From Albibacterium profundi (lineage in GTDB: Bacteria > Bacteroidota > Bacteroidia > Sphingobacteriales > Sphingobacteriaceae), in the NCBI RefSeq assembly GCF_042159835.1, contig NZ_JBBVGT010000002.1, forward strand, positions 2,108,001 to 2,172,000: DNA of 64,000 nt, read 5' to 3'. Position 1 is the first letter of the stretch; each line of letters begins with the position of its first letter. Both the position numbers and the translations under genes were made by a program. The notes beneath the pieces were generated by a model that saw only the letters and a program-made list of their open reading frames with translations, was not told the origin of the DNA and did no database searches. Positions 35,655 through 45,619 of this stretch are shown piece by piece.

Positions 35655-35700
35655 TTTTAGCATACAGGTTTTCGCTCCAATGATAATCTGTATGCTAAAA
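35655..35700. promoter_or_regulatory. Perfect 13-bp inverted repeat between DUF3347 and cusA genes
   Basis: TTTTAGCATACAG (35655-35667) is exactly complementary to CTGTATGCTAAAA (35688-35700), with a 20-nt loop. It could be an internal terminator/attenuator or a processing hairpin. Its position argues against translation starting at the ATG at 35680, which lies in the loop. Confidence 0.65.
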
Positions 35701-35724
35701 TTAAAATGTCAAAACTGTATATGT

Positions 35725-38700
35725 ATGCTTAATAAAATAATCAACTACTTTCTCAATAATAGACTAATCACCATTCTACTATTGATTGTAGTAATCATGT
35801 GGGGGCTGATTTCTGCACCCTTTAATTGGCATCAAAACCTGTTGCCAAGTGATCCTGTTCCGGTAGACGCTATTCCAGACATTGGTGATAACCAGCAGAT
35901 TGTAGCGACAGAATGGATGGGAAGATCTCCCAAAGATATCCAAGAACAGATCACTTATCCCTTAACAACATCCCTTTTGGGAATTCCGGGAGTAAAAACA
36001 ATCCGAAGCAGCTCTATGTTCGGTATGTCATTCCTTTATATCATTTTCGAGGAAGATGTCGAATTTTATTGGAGCCGTTCCAGAATATTAGAAAAGCTCA
36101 ATTCACTGCCTGCTGGTACGCTCCCAACAGGGGTCATACCCTCATTGGGTCCAGATGCTACGGCGCTGGGACAGGTTTATTGGTACACCTTGGAAGGACG
36201 CAATCCTGAAACTGGTGAACCGACCGGTGGTTGGGATCCCGATGAATTACGTACAGTACAGGATTTTTACGCTAAGTATAACTTAGCAGCTTCAGAAGGA
36301 GTTGCGGAGGTAGCTTCCATTGGCGGGTTTGTTAAAGAATACCAGGTGGATATCAATCCCGACGCTATGCGTGCCTATAATGTGACCGTAATGGATATCA
36401 TGTCGGCCATTCAAAATAGCAACCTCGATATCGGTGCTGAAACAATCGAAATAAATAAGGCAGAATACCTGGTGCGCGGACTTGGCTATATTAAGAACGT
36501 CCAAGATCTGGAAGATGCGGTGGTAACCGTACGGAACAATGTGCCTGTCAAAATAAAAGATGTAGGATTTGTAAACCTAGGGCCTGCCACAAGACGTGGA
36601 GGCTTGGATAAGGAAGGTGTCGAGGCGGTAGGTGGTGTTGTGGTTGCTAGATATGGGGCAAACCCGATGGAGGTTATCAATAACGTTAAGGCAAAGATTA
36701 AACAAATGGAAGCAGGTCTTCCTCAAAAGACATTAGCGGACGGTACTGTTTCCAAGGTAACAGTTGTTCCCTTCTATGACCGGTCGGGATTGATTCAGGA
36801 AACGATCGGAACGTTGGAAAATGCGCTCTCGCACGAAATCCTGATCTGTATAATTGTGGTGATCGTATTGGTAATTAATCTGCGCGCATCGATACTGATA
36901 TCGAGTATCCTACCAATCGGGGTGTTAGCCACATTTATCATTATGCGGCAGATGGGTGTTGAGGCAAATATCGTTGCCCTTTCAGGTATCGCAATCGCAA
37001 TCGGTGTCATGGTGGATGTCGGGATCGTATTTATAGAAAGCATTTTGCGCTATATGGATGAAGAAAGGGCCCGGGGTGTTGAAAGCCGTGGAAAGGCCTT
37101 CGTAAACTTAATTTCTAGAGCCGTATCGGAGGTTTCGGGCGCACTCTCTACAGCTATGCTCACCACCATCATCAGCTTTTTGCCTGTCTTTATGATGGAA
37201 GCCCAAGAAGGTAAGCTGTTCAAACCACTGGCGTATACCAAGACTTTTGCATTAACTTCAGCTTTTCTCTTAGGAATCATCGTATTGCCAACACTGGCCT
37301 ACTACGTTTATTCGATTCGATTGAACGGTAAGAAGCTGCGCCAGTTTGCCAACTATTTCTTAGTGGCAGCAGGTATTGGACTTTGGATATACTCGGGCGT
37401 TTTTATAGCCTTTGCTTTGACCCTGATCGGAATAAATAATCTGTTTACACCGAATTGGAAAGGAGAGAAATTTGCCAACTATATCAATGTAGCAATTACG
37501 CTTTTTGTGGCCATGTATTACCTGACGGTGGAATGGCTGCCGCTGGGTACGCAAGCCAGTACGACGCTTAACTTTGTATTTGTGTTTTTGGCAATTGGAG
37601 CCATCCTAGGGATGTTGTGGGCACTGGTGATCTATTACGAGCAGGTTTTGCGCTGGTCGCTTTCCCATCGATGGAAGTTTATGGCCATACCTATCATAAC
37701 CCTGGTATTCGGATTGTTGGCTTGGATGGGAACCGAAAGAAGCTTTGGGTTTGTAGCCAAAGGTTTCGAGACGATCGGATGGAAATCGTTCAAGGAAACA
37801 GCTTTTTGGCAGAAATCCACCGAAACGTTCCCGGGTCTTGGCGAAGAGTTTATGCCCAGTTTAAATGAAGGTTCCTTCTTGTTGATGCCTACCAGTATGC
37901 CACATACCGGTATCGAACAAAACCTGCAATTCATCCGGACATTGGACAAACGTATTCAGAACATTCCGGAAGTAGAGCTCATCGTAGGTAAATGGGGACG
38001 TGTAAACTCTGCCCTTGACCCGGCACCTACCCAAATGTTTGAAAATACCATCAATTATATACCTGAGTATATTTTGGACGAAGACGGTCATAGAGAGCGG
38101 TTTAAAACCAATAGTGACGGGCATTTTGAACTGATTAACGGAGATACCTACCATATAGATCAAGGATTCAGACAAATTCCACGAGATAGCCTTATCATAG
38201 ATAAAGGCGGCAAGTTCTTCCGCCAATGGCGTCCCGAGATAAAAACGGCGGACGACATTTGGCAGGAGATTGTCAATGTTTCGCATTTGCCGGGCCTGAC
38301 TTCCGCACCAAAACTGCAACCCATTGAAGCAAGGCTGGTCATGCTTTCTACCGGTATGAGAGCTCCCATGGGTTTAAAAGTATCCGGGCCTGACCTTGAA
38401 TCGATAGAAGCGGGCGGAAAAGCATTGGAAACTGCCTTGAAAGACATACCATCGATCATGCCATCTACGGTCTTTTACGACCGTGCAGTAGGCGCACCTT
38501 ATATTGAAATTCATTTGAACAGGGATAAAATGGCGAGGTATGGAATTACCGTAGCAGAACTCCAAGAAGTGATCAGTGCGGGAATTGGCGGGATGTCATT
38601 GACCAATACGGTAGAAGGTAGAGAACGGTTCCCCGTACGCCTACGCTATCCGCGCGAATTAAGGGATGACCCTGACGCCTTACGAAAAATAATCATCCCT

Positions 38701-39579
38701 ACGGCGACAGGTGTACAAATACCTTTGGGTGATGTGGTCGACATTGAATACGCCAAAGGGGCGCAAATGATTCAAAGTGAAAACACGTTCTTATTAGGCT
38801 ACGTGATATTTGATAAAATAAGTGGCAAGGCCGAGGTAGAGGTCGTGCGTGAAGCTGATAACATATTACAGGAAAAAATAGCTTCGGGGGAACTGACTTT
38901 ACCAGACGGTGTAACATACGTTTTTGCTGGTAATTATGAACAGCAAGAACGCGCAGCAAAACGCTTGCTGCTGATTGTACCGATGAGCTTATTGGCCATT
39001 TTGCTCATCCTATATTTCCAATTCCGGACGATTACTGCTTCTTTAATCCATTTCTCTGGCGTATTTGTGGCACTTGCTGGAGGGTTTATTTTATTATGGC
39101 TCTACGGACAGCCATGGTTCATGGACTTCTCTGTGGGTGGGACGAATATGAGGGACTTGTTCCAGATGCACAGCATTAACCTCAGTATAGCCGTTTGGGT
39201 AGGCTTTATAGCCCTCTTTGGGTTGGCTACAAGTGACGGCGTACTAATGGGTACATATATACATGATACGTTTGTTGCCCGCAACCCAAGAACAAAAGAC
39301 GAGATCAGGGAGGCTGTTATCTATGCGGGGTTAAAGCGCGTGAGGCCTGCTGCGATGACCACTGCGACTGCCTTGATAGCATTGTTGCCCGTACTCACCT
39401 CAACAGGCAAAGGAGCGGAAATTATGGTGCCGATGGCGATCCCAACTTTTGGAGGGATGTTAATTCAATCCATGACCATGTTTGTAGTGCCGGTATTCCA
39501 ATGTTGGTGGAGAGAATCGGCCCTTAGAAAGGAAAACAGGTCTAAAAATAAAAATCAAATAACTGATGAAAACGAATAA
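35725..39579 (+). CDS. cusA: CusA-type copper/silver RND efflux pump
   Basis: A 1284-residue inner-membrane pump from ATG 35725 (MLNKIINYFLNNRLITILLL), chosen over 35680 because it gives the family N-terminus. Features: DAIPDIGDNQQIVATEWMGR, TM4 IAIGVMVDVGIVFIESIL with the proton-relay Asp, a central region with extra membrane helices (about 535-670), then TM8-12. Candidate metal Met residues appear in MLSTGMRAPMGLKVSG. It exports Cu(I)/Ag(I) from periplasm or cytosol through the outer-membrane channel. The next gene overlaps it by 14 bp, so cusA, cusC and cusB form one operon. Confidence 0.94.
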   Translation: MLNKIINYFLNNRLITILLLIVVIMWGLISAPFNWHQNLLPSDPVPVDAIPDIGDNQQIVATEWMGRSPKDIQEQITYPLTTSLLGIPGVKTIRSSSMFGMSFLYIIFEEDVEFYWSRSRILEKLNSLPAGTLPTGVIPSLGPDATALGQVYWYTLEGRNPETGEPTGGWDPDELRTVQDFYAKYNLAASEGVAEVASIGGFVKEYQVDINPDAMRAYNVTVMDIMSAIQNSNLDIGAETIEINKAEYLVRGLGYIKNVQDLEDAVVTVRNNVPVKIKDVGFVNLGPATRRGGLDKEGVEAVGGVVVARYGANPMEVINNVKAKIKQMEAGLPQKTLADGTVSKVTVVPFYDRSGLIQETIGTLENALSHEILICIIVVIVLVINLRASILISSILPIGVLATFIIMRQMGVEANIVALSGIAIAIGVMVDVGIVFIESILRYMDEERARGVESRGKAFVNLISRAVSEVSGALSTAMLTTIISFLPVFMMEAQEGKLFKPLAYTKTFALTSAFLLGIIVLPTLAYYVYSIRLNGKKLRQFANYFLVAAGIGLWIYSGVFIAFALTLIGINNLFTPNWKGEKFANYINVAITLFVAMYYLTVEWLPLGTQASTTLNFVFVFLAIGAILGMLWALVIYYEQVLRWSLSHRWKFMAIPIITLVFGLLAWMGTERSFGFVAKGFETIGWKSFKETAFWQKSTETFPGLGEEFMPSLNEGSFLLMPTSMPHTGIEQNLQFIRTLDKRIQNIPEVELIVGKWGRVNSALDPAPTQMFENTINYIPEYILDEDGHRERFKTNSDGHFELINGDTYHIDQGFRQIPRDSLIIDKGGKFFRQWRPEIKTADDIWQEIVNVSHLPGLTSAPKLQPIEARLVMLSTGMRAPMGLKVSGPDLESIEAGGKALETALKDIPSIMPSTVFYDRAVGAPYIEIHLNRDKMARYGITVAELQEVISAGIGGMSLTNTVEGRERFPVRLRYPRELRDDPDALRKIIIPTATGVQIPLGDVVDIEYAKGAQMIQSENTFLLGYVIFDKISGKAEVEVVREADNILQEKIASGELTLPDGVTYVFAGNYEQQERAAKRLLLIVPMSLLAILLILYFQFRTITASLIHFSGVFVALAGGFILLWLYGQPWFMDFSVGGTNMRDLFQMHSINLSIAVWVGFIALFGLATSDGVLMGTYIHDTFVARNPRTKDEIREAVIYAGLKRVRPAAMTTATALIALLPVLTSTGKGAEIMVPMAIPTFGGMLIQSMTMFVVPVFQCWWRESALRKENRSKNKNQITDENE

Positions 39580-41059
39580 CAGATATATAGTAACGATCCT
39601 AGTTGTAGGGTTAGGTTTCTTTTCGAATGCTTTCGCTCAAGAGCATAGGAAGGATTCACTATCACATTACATACAGGTCGCGATAGAAAACAATCCCGGC
39701 GTAAAGTCGCAGAGCCTAGTGCATGAGGCTTTCCTTGAAAAAATTCCGCAAGCGGGAGCTTTTCAGGATCCCGAACTATCTTTGGAAGCATACACCATGC
39801 CCATGGAAATTGTTGGTGGCCGCTCCATTGGGAATGTCAGTTTGATGCAGATGTTTCCTTGGTTTGGTACAAGAAAAGCTGCTCGGACAGAAGCAACCCA
39901 TATGGCTAATATGCAAGATCAGCAATATCGGGAAGCAGTGAATAACTTGATTCTACAGGTCAGCACGCAATGGTATACGATGCAAAAACTGAACGAGCAG
40001 CTACACAATAATGAAGAAAATAAAAAAATATTAGATCAGTTGGAGCAATTGGCCTTGAGGAAATTTTCTTCCCCATCCAGTACTGCTCGACCTACCCCGG
40101 TTCCGACCGTTAGCAGCAATGCTCCTTCCGCACCTTCTGCCTCCACTGCCTCATCTGGCATGGGTGGTATGAGTATGGGAAGTGGCTCAACGACAACTCC
40201 AGCTGCTAGCTCAAGTATGTCTACCTCATCTGGAGGGAGCATGGGCGGCATGGCAGGTGGTTCACAATCGGGCATGTCAGAGGTTCTCCGAATTCAACTG
40301 GAAATTGCTGAAATTGAAAATAACATGGCAAGCCTCCATTCTCAAATCAAAGCCGAAAAAGCAAAATTCAATGCATTGTTAAATAGGGAAGCCAATGAAG
40401 AGGTTATGTTAGGTAAAGAGATTAACAAATTGGCGTTTTTATATAATGAAGAGGAAGCCTTGGCAATTATTGAGAAAAACAACCCCATGCTTGAGATGAT
40501 TTCAGAAGAAGGTTTGGCTTTTAAAGCAAAAGCCGAGATGGATAAAAAAATGAGCTATCCCATGATCGGTATCGGTGCTCAATATATGCTTGTTGGGAAA
40601 ACCAATAATACGATGCTGGCCATGGAGGGTATGAATGGGAAAGATATGATTATGCCGATGGTCTCAGTGAGCCTGCCGCTGTTTCGTAAAAAATACAATG
40701 CCCAGCAAAAAGAAAGTGAATTGTGGCGGAGGTCAAGTGAGGAAAATTTTAAAAACACTTTCAATACCCTGAAAAGCGAGTATTATGGTTTCAAAAGTCA
40801 ATTGGATGATGCAGAACGGGTTTTGAAACTGTATGAAAAGCAGACAACACTTGCTCAAACTACTTATAGTTTAATCGTAAAAGAGTTCATAACCGGCAAA
40901 AGCGACCTGAGCAATGTCATTCAAGTGCAGCGTCAACTATTAGACTATCAACTTAGAAAAGCAGAAGCTCTTGCCAATTATAACACAATGGTCGTGTCAA
41001 TAAAGAAATTATTAGCAGAAAACAATTACGAACTATCCAAAAATCTTAGTAATGAATAA
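39566..41059 (+). CDS. cusC-like: TolC-family outer-membrane efflux protein with Met/Ser/Gly-rich insertion
   Basis: A 497-residue protein with a signal peptide (MKTNNRYIVTILVVGLGFFS, cleaved near NAFAQ). The two TolC halves are helical, with family markers (PQAGAFQDPELSLEAYTMP, MFPWFGTRKAARTEATHMAN). Between them, at about residues 167-240, is a low-complexity stretch rich in Ser, Ala, Gly and Met (SSGMGGMSMGSGSTTT, GGSMGGMAGGSQSGMSE). That stretch is unusual for TolC and might bind Cu(I). It overlaps cusA by 14 bp and the adaptor gene by 8 bp, which indicates translational coupling. Confidence 0.9.
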   Translation: MKTNNRYIVTILVVGLGFFSNAFAQEHRKDSLSHYIQVAIENNPGVKSQSLVHEAFLEKIPQAGAFQDPELSLEAYTMPMEIVGGRSIGNVSLMQMFPWFGTRKAARTEATHMANMQDQQYREAVNNLILQVSTQWYTMQKLNEQLHNNEENKKILDQLEQLALRKFSSPSSTARPTPVPTVSSNAPSAPSASTASSGMGGMSMGSGSTTTPAASSSMSTSSGGSMGGMAGGSQSGMSEVLRIQLEIAEIENNMASLHSQIKAEKAKFNALLNREANEEVMLGKEINKLAFLYNEEEALAIIEKNNPMLEMISEEGLAFKAKAEMDKKMSYPMIGIGAQYMLVGKTNNTMLAMEGMNGKDMIMPMVSVSLPLFRKKYNAQQKESELWRRSSEENFKNTFNTLKSEYYGFKSQLDDAERVLKLYEKQTTLAQTTYSLIVKEFITGKSDLSNVIQVQRQLLDYQLRKAEALANYNTMVVSIKKLLAENNYELSKNLSNE

Positions 41060-42635
41060 ACTGAAAAATATATTTAGAAACAATGTTGTAAAATACAGCG
41101 CTATCCTGCTCGCCGGACTACTGTTGGGCTGGGGGATTTTTGGGGGAGGTGGTTCCCATAATCATGATCTTGAAAGCGAAACCGCCCAAACAGAGGAAGC
41201 CAGTACGGTTTGGACCTGCTCGATGCATCCACAAATAAAAATGGACAAACCGGGTAAATGCCCGATATGTGGGATGGACTTAATTCCATTGAGATCATCG
41301 GGGGGTGGTGGTGATGATATGGTTGATGATGATGCGATTCAGATGTCCAAAGAAGCGATTGCTTTAGGTAATATTCAAACTTCAATAGTGGGGCATCAGG
41401 ACGCTATAAAGGATGTACAATTATACGGTACGATTCAAGTAGATGAACGTTTGCAGCAATCCCAAACTTCTCATGTCAATGGCCGCATAGAGAATCTCTA
41501 TGTAACCTTTACCGGAGAGTCCGTTAAGGAAGGTCAATTGATAGCCAAGATCTATTCTCCTGATCTATTGACAGCGCAGCAGGAATTATTGGAAGCAGCA
41601 AAATTGCAGGACCTACAACCGTTATTGTTGGATGCAGCTAAAGAAAAGCTGCGTTTATGGAAGGTGTCAGAGGAGCAAATAAATAAAATTCTTCAATCCG
41701 GCAGCGTTTCTCCGTATGTAAATATCCATGCAAACACAAGCGGTGTGGTCATAGCAAAGAATGTGAACCAAGGCGATTATATCAATCAAGGTAGTGTATT
41801 GTACACCATTTCAAACCTTTCAAAGCTATGGGCAATTTTTGATGCTTACGAAACAGACTTGCCGTTTTTAAAGGTTGGGGATCAGCTGGAATATACTTTA
41901 CAGAGCATACCCGGGAAAGTGTATAAAGGAAGGATCGCGTTTATAAATCCGATGATTGATGCGAGTTCGAGAACCGCAAAGATTCGAGTTGAAGCAGACA
42001 ATCGAGACCGCAATCTTAAACCGGAAATGTATGCAACAGCAAAAATTACTGCGCCTTTAAAAGGGTACAGTAAGGAGATGGTAATTCCCAAGTCAGCGGT
42101 ATTATGGACAGGGAAGCGTTCAATAGTATATGTAAAGCAGCCAAATACATCAACACCTGCCTTTAGACTTCGGGAAATTATATTAGGACCCTCATTGGGT
42201 GACCAATACGTCATCATGTCAGGGCTGGAAAATGGCGAAGAGATTGTAACGAATGGTGCTTTTACGGTAGATGCGAGTGCCCAGCTCGAAGGCAAAGTTA
42301 GCATGATGAACAATGATGGATCGACGGTACAAACTGGACATCAACATGGTAATGTGGAAGACAGCGGCGATAAAACACACGATATGCTAAAAGTCTCCGG
42401 AAACTGCGAAATGTGCAAAAGTCGGATTGAAAAGGCAGCGAAAGGTGTTAAGGGTGTGATTTCAGCAAACTGGGACGTGGATGCTAAAGTCATCCATTTG
42501 GATTTCGATTCCAAAGCAACTTCCAAGGAAAAGATAAGTAAAGCTATTGCTAGTGTTGGCCATGATACAGAATTGGACAAAGCTTCTAAAGCAGCTTATG
42601 ATGATCTGCCAAGCTGTTGTCTGTATAGTCGATAA
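41052..42635 (+). CDS. cusB-like: CusB-type periplasmic adaptor with N-terminal HMBD and C-terminal HMA domains
   Basis: A 527-residue protein with one N-terminal membrane anchor (SAILLAGLLLGWGIFGGGG). A heavy-metal-binding domain follows at about 54-80 (WTCSMHPQIKMDKPGKCPIC, then GMDL). The adaptor core (about 95-420) has lipoyl and barrel parts (HVNGRIENLYVTFTGESVKE, TSGVVIAKNVNQGDYINQGS). The C-terminus (about 450-515) is an HMA-like domain (DMLKVSGNCEMCKSRIEKAA). It bridges CusA and CusC and may take metal from chaperones at both ends. The terminal LPSCCLYSR adds a further CC pair. Confidence 0.9.
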   Translation: MNKLKNIFRNNVVKYSAILLAGLLLGWGIFGGGGSHNHDLESETAQTEEASTVWTCSMHPQIKMDKPGKCPICGMDLIPLRSSGGGGDDMVDDDAIQMSKEAIALGNIQTSIVGHQDAIKDVQLYGTIQVDERLQQSQTSHVNGRIENLYVTFTGESVKEGQLIAKIYSPDLLTAQQELLEAAKLQDLQPLLLDAAKEKLRLWKVSEEQINKILQSGSVSPYVNIHANTSGVVIAKNVNQGDYINQGSVLYTISNLSKLWAIFDAYETDLPFLKVGDQLEYTLQSIPGKVYKGRIAFINPMIDASSRTAKIRVEADNRDRNLKPEMYATAKITAPLKGYSKEMVIPKSAVLWTGKRSIVYVKQPNTSTPAFRLREIILGPSLGDQYVIMSGLENGEEIVTNGAFTVDASAQLEGKVSMMNNDGSTVQTGHQHGNVEDSGDKTHDMLKVSGNCEMCKSRIEKAAKGVKGVISANWDVDAKVIHLDFDSKATSKEKISKAIASVGHDTELDKASKAAYDDLPSCCLYSR

Positions 42636-42660
42636 TCATTATTCATTCAATTAGTTCGTT

Positions 42661-43140
42661 ATGGAAGGCATCAGAAAAAAAAATGCAATTTCTAAATCAA
42701 AACTAGTCTTTATGGTTTTGCTAGCTGTTTTATTGTTAATTCAGTTAGTAAGACCTCAAAAGAATACAAAAGCCTCTCCTGCGGGAAAGGCTTTTGTTGA
42801 TACTTTTAAAGTGGGTAAACAGGTCGATGCAATTTTGGCTGCTTCCTGTTATGACTGTCACAGCAACAATACGAATTACCCATGGTACAGTGAGATTCAA
42901 CCCATGGCATGGCTAATGGATAAGCATGTAAAAGATGGAAAGGAAAAGTTGAATTTTGATGAATTGCCCTCTTACGGGCCTCGGAAGCTTAATTCAAAGT
43001 TCACGCAAATTATCAAGCAAATTGAACAAAATAAAATGCCATTAACCTCTTATTTGTGGATGCATGAGGGTGCTCGTTTGAGTATGGACGACAAGAAGTT
43101 GTTGATTGATTACTTTAATTCGTTAACGGATAATGAATAA
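42661..43140 (+). CDS. Haem-binding domain protein (Haem_bd family)
   Basis: A 159-residue protein with an N-terminal membrane anchor (KLVFMVLLAVLLLIQLV) and a c-type haem motif in AASCYDCHSNNTNYPWYSEI, followed by QPMAWLMDKHVKDGKEKLNF. This matches the Haem_bd family, which binds one haem through CxxCH. It lies 25 bp after the CusB-like gene. A periplasmic electron-transfer or redox role in copper handling is plausible, but there is no direct evidence. Confidence 0.85.
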   Translation: MEGIRKKNAISKSKLVFMVLLAVLLLIQLVRPQKNTKASPAGKAFVDTFKVGKQVDAILAASCYDCHSNNTNYPWYSEIQPMAWLMDKHVKDGKEKLNFDELPSYGPRKLNSKFTQIIKQIEQNKMPLTSYLWMHEGARLSMDDKKLLIDYFNSLTDNE

Positions 43141-43212
43141 GTTTAGAGTGTTAATAGTACAGACGGTTCCTTCGGAAATAGGTTCAGAACATAAATTTTA
43201 ATAACAAGAAAA

Positions 43213-44715
43213 GTGGAAAACCAATCGAATATTTTAAAATACAAACATCTCGGAATCTACACTCAAAACGAGAATGTAGTATATATGCATGAAAACTGCC
43301 ACGTTTGTGCTTCAGAAGGCTTTGAGGCACTTACCCGAATTAGAATATCCACTGCAACGGACTCAATCGTAGCAAGTCTTAATGTAATTTCATCCAATCT
43401 TCTATTGACTGATGAAATTGGGTTATCGGACGCCGCAGCAAAAAAACTGAATGTTTCCCCAAATGAAACTTTGTATGTTTCACATTTGGAACCTATTAAA
43501 TCTTTAAGCCACGTACGGGCAAAAATCTACAATCAGAAACTGGATTACTTGGCGTACAATGAAATCATTACGGATATAGTTCAGGGCAATTATTCCAATA
43601 TCGACCTCACAGCATTTATCACCGCCTGTGCCGGAAATAGAATGGATCTTGATGAAATCACCTATCTTACAAAAGCCATGATTGCTTCTGGTATGCAATT
43701 GCACTGGAACAAGGAGATTGTTGTTGATAAGCATTGCATCGGAGGGTTACCAGGCAATAGAACAACACCGTTGGTAGTTGCCATTGTTACTGCCTTTGGC
43801 CTTACAATGCCCAAAACGTCTTCCCGTGCCATTACCTCGCCTGCCGGTACTGCAGATACCATGGAAGTATTTACCAATGTAACGCTTTCCCCTGAAAAAA
43901 TAAAAGAAGTGGTTCATAAGGAAGGGGGGTGTATCGTTTGGGGTGGAACAGCCCAGTTAAGCCCGGCAGATGATCTGCTGATAAAAATCGAAAAAGCCCT
44001 CGATATAGATAGCGAGGGACAGCTAATTGCTTCGGTACTCTCAAAAAAAGCAGCGGCGGGTTCCACGCACGTTGTTATAGATATTCCTGTAGGTGAAACT
44101 GCAAAAATGAGAAGTACAAAAATGGCGCAGGAATTACAGGATCATATGGAAGCAATAGGCAAAGAAGTGGGATTGAATGTAAAAGTAATAATTACAGACG
44201 GTTCCCAACCTGTGGGGAGGGGAATTGGCCCAGCGCTTGAAGCCATTGATATCTTGAAAGTGCTGAAAAATGAAGCCGATGCCCCTAAAGACTTGACAGA
44301 AAGATCATTGCTTTTAGCTGGAGAACTATTGGAGCTTTCGGGAAAAGTCGATTCGGGAACCGGATACCAAACAGCGAAGCAAGTGTTAGAATCGGGTAAA
44401 GCTTATAAAAAATTTATTTCCATCTGCAAAGCCCAAGGTCGCTTCTCACAACCTGTTTTAGCACACTATAAAAATGAAGTTAGAGCCGAAAAGCCGGGAG
44501 TTCTGCAAGTAATTGATAACAGAAAAATTGCAAAACTCGCCAAACTTTCGGGTGCACCTCAATCTAAATCCGCAGGGATTCATTTAAATGTCCGTCTGGG
44601 AGAAAATATTGAAAAGGGCCAGCTACTATATACTATTTATGCAGAATCCAAAGGCGAGCTTAATTATGCTTTGGAATATAAAAACCATCACGACAATATT
44701 ATAACCTTAATTTAA
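43213..44715 (+). CDS. AMP phosphorylase-like enzyme (archaeal-type thymidine phosphorylase family)
   Basis: A 500-residue protein starting at GTG 43213. A later ATG (43287) would lose conserved-looking N-terminal sequence. The phosphate-binding loop reads VDKHCIGGLPGNRTTPLVVA (about 171-190) and the next motif TSSRAITSPAGTADTMEVFT (about 201-220). Classical bacterial thymidine phosphorylases have KHSTGGVGD there; the PGNRTT and SPAGTADTMEV forms are those of archaeal AMP phosphorylase, which converts NMP plus phosphate to base plus ribose 1,5-bisphosphate. Length and N-terminal extension also fit AMP phosphorylase. The PRPP synthetase gene follows 10 bp later. Actual substrate needs testing. 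Confidence 0.85.
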   Translation: MENQSNILKYKHLGIYTQNENVVYMHENCHVCASEGFEALTRIRISTATDSIVASLNVISSNLLLTDEIGLSDAAAKKLNVSPNETLYVSHLEPIKSLSHVRAKIYNQKLDYLAYNEIITDIVQGNYSNIDLTAFITACAGNRMDLDEITYLTKAMIASGMQLHWNKEIVVDKHCIGGLPGNRTTPLVVAIVTAFGLTMPKTSSRAITSPAGTADTMEVFTNVTLSPEKIKEVVHKEGGCIVWGGTAQLSPADDLLIKIEKALDIDSEGQLIASVLSKKAAAGSTHVVIDIPVGETAKMRSTKMAQELQDHMEAIGKEVGLNVKVIITDGSQPVGRGIGPALEAIDILKVLKNEADAPKDLTERSLLLAGELLELSGKVDSGTGYQTAKQVLESGKAYKKFISICKAQGRFSQPVLAHYKNEVRAEKPGVLQVIDNRKIAKLAKLSGAPQSKSAGIHLNVRLGENIEKGQLLYTIYAESKGELNYALEYKNHHDNIITLI

Positions 44716-44725
44716 AGAACATACT

Positions 44726-45619
44726 ATGAACACGATATTATTTAGTCTTCCGGGAAATGAAGAACTCACAGCGCTTTTGGCAAAAAAAATGAATGCGGAA
44801 ATTGGCAATGTGACGTTTCGCAAATTTCCAGACGGAGAAACCTATACCCGTATCTTATCTGATGTTAAAGACAAACGTGTGGTACTAATCTGTACTTTAC
44901 ATGAACCTGATGAAAAATTGTTGCCACTTTACTTTTTAAGCCATACGGCAAAGTCGCTAGGTGCGAAATGTACCTGTTTGGTAGTTCCATACCTCGCATA
45001 TATGCGACAGGACAAAGTTTTTAATGAGGGTGAAGGAGTAACCTCTGGTTTTTTTGGAAAATTAGTTTCTGGTTTTGCCGATAGCATTATCACAGTTGAT
45101 CCCCACTTGCATCGAATAAGTTCTTTGGAAGAAGTTTATGACATTCCAAATAAAGTCGTCCGTGCAGCAGATGCTATTTCAGAATGGATAATTGAAAACA
45201 TCGAAAACCCTGTCCTTATAGGTCCAGATTCTGAAAGCGAGCAATGGGTTTCAGAAGTTGCGAAGAATGCGGGAGCACCATTTACGGTACTGCAAAAGGT
45301 GCGTCATGGAGACCGTGAAGTGGAGGTTTCTGTCCCCGAGGTGGGTAGATACAAAGATCATACCCCTGTTTTAGTGGATGACATAATCTCAACTGCACGC
45401 ACAATGATTGAAACTGTGGAACATTTGAAAATTGCTGGAATGAAACCACCGATATGTATAGGCATACACGCTGTTTTTTCGGGTAATGCCTATCAGGAAT
45501 TAATGGATACCGGAGTGAACAACATAGTAACCTGTAACACCATTCCACACCCTTCAAATGCTATTGATTTGAGTAATGTATTGGCAAAAGAGGTAAAACA
45601 AATAATGGACCAGATATGA
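44726..45619 (+). CDS. prs-like: Ribose-phosphate pyrophosphokinase (PRPP synthetase), short archaeal-like form
   Basis: A 297-residue enzyme that makes PRPP from ribose 5-phosphate and ATP. Motifs: KFPDGETYTRI near 33, PYLAYMRQDK (about 88-97), DPHLHR (125-130, pyrophosphate handling) and the PRPP loop LVDDIISTARTM (about 216-227), in which Ala replaces the usual Gly. It is about 15-20 residues shorter than housekeeping bacterial Prs, nearer archaeal class III. It is translated with the AMP-phosphorylase-like gene (10 bp gap). Running in reverse or handling R15P-derived ribose phosphates is possible. Confidence 0.88.
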   Translation: MNTILFSLPGNEELTALLAKKMNAEIGNVTFRKFPDGETYTRILSDVKDKRVVLICTLHEPDEKLLPLYFLSHTAKSLGAKCTCLVVPYLAYMRQDKVFNEGEGVTSGFFGKLVSGFADSIITVDPHLHRISSLEEVYDIPNKVVRAADAISEWIIENIENPVLIGPDSESEQWVSEVAKNAGAPFTVLQKVRHGDREVEVSVPEVGRYKDHTPVLVDDIISTARTMIETVEHLKIAGMKPPICIGIHAVFSGNAYQELMDTGVNNIVTCNTIPHPSNAIDLSNVLAKEVKQIMDQI

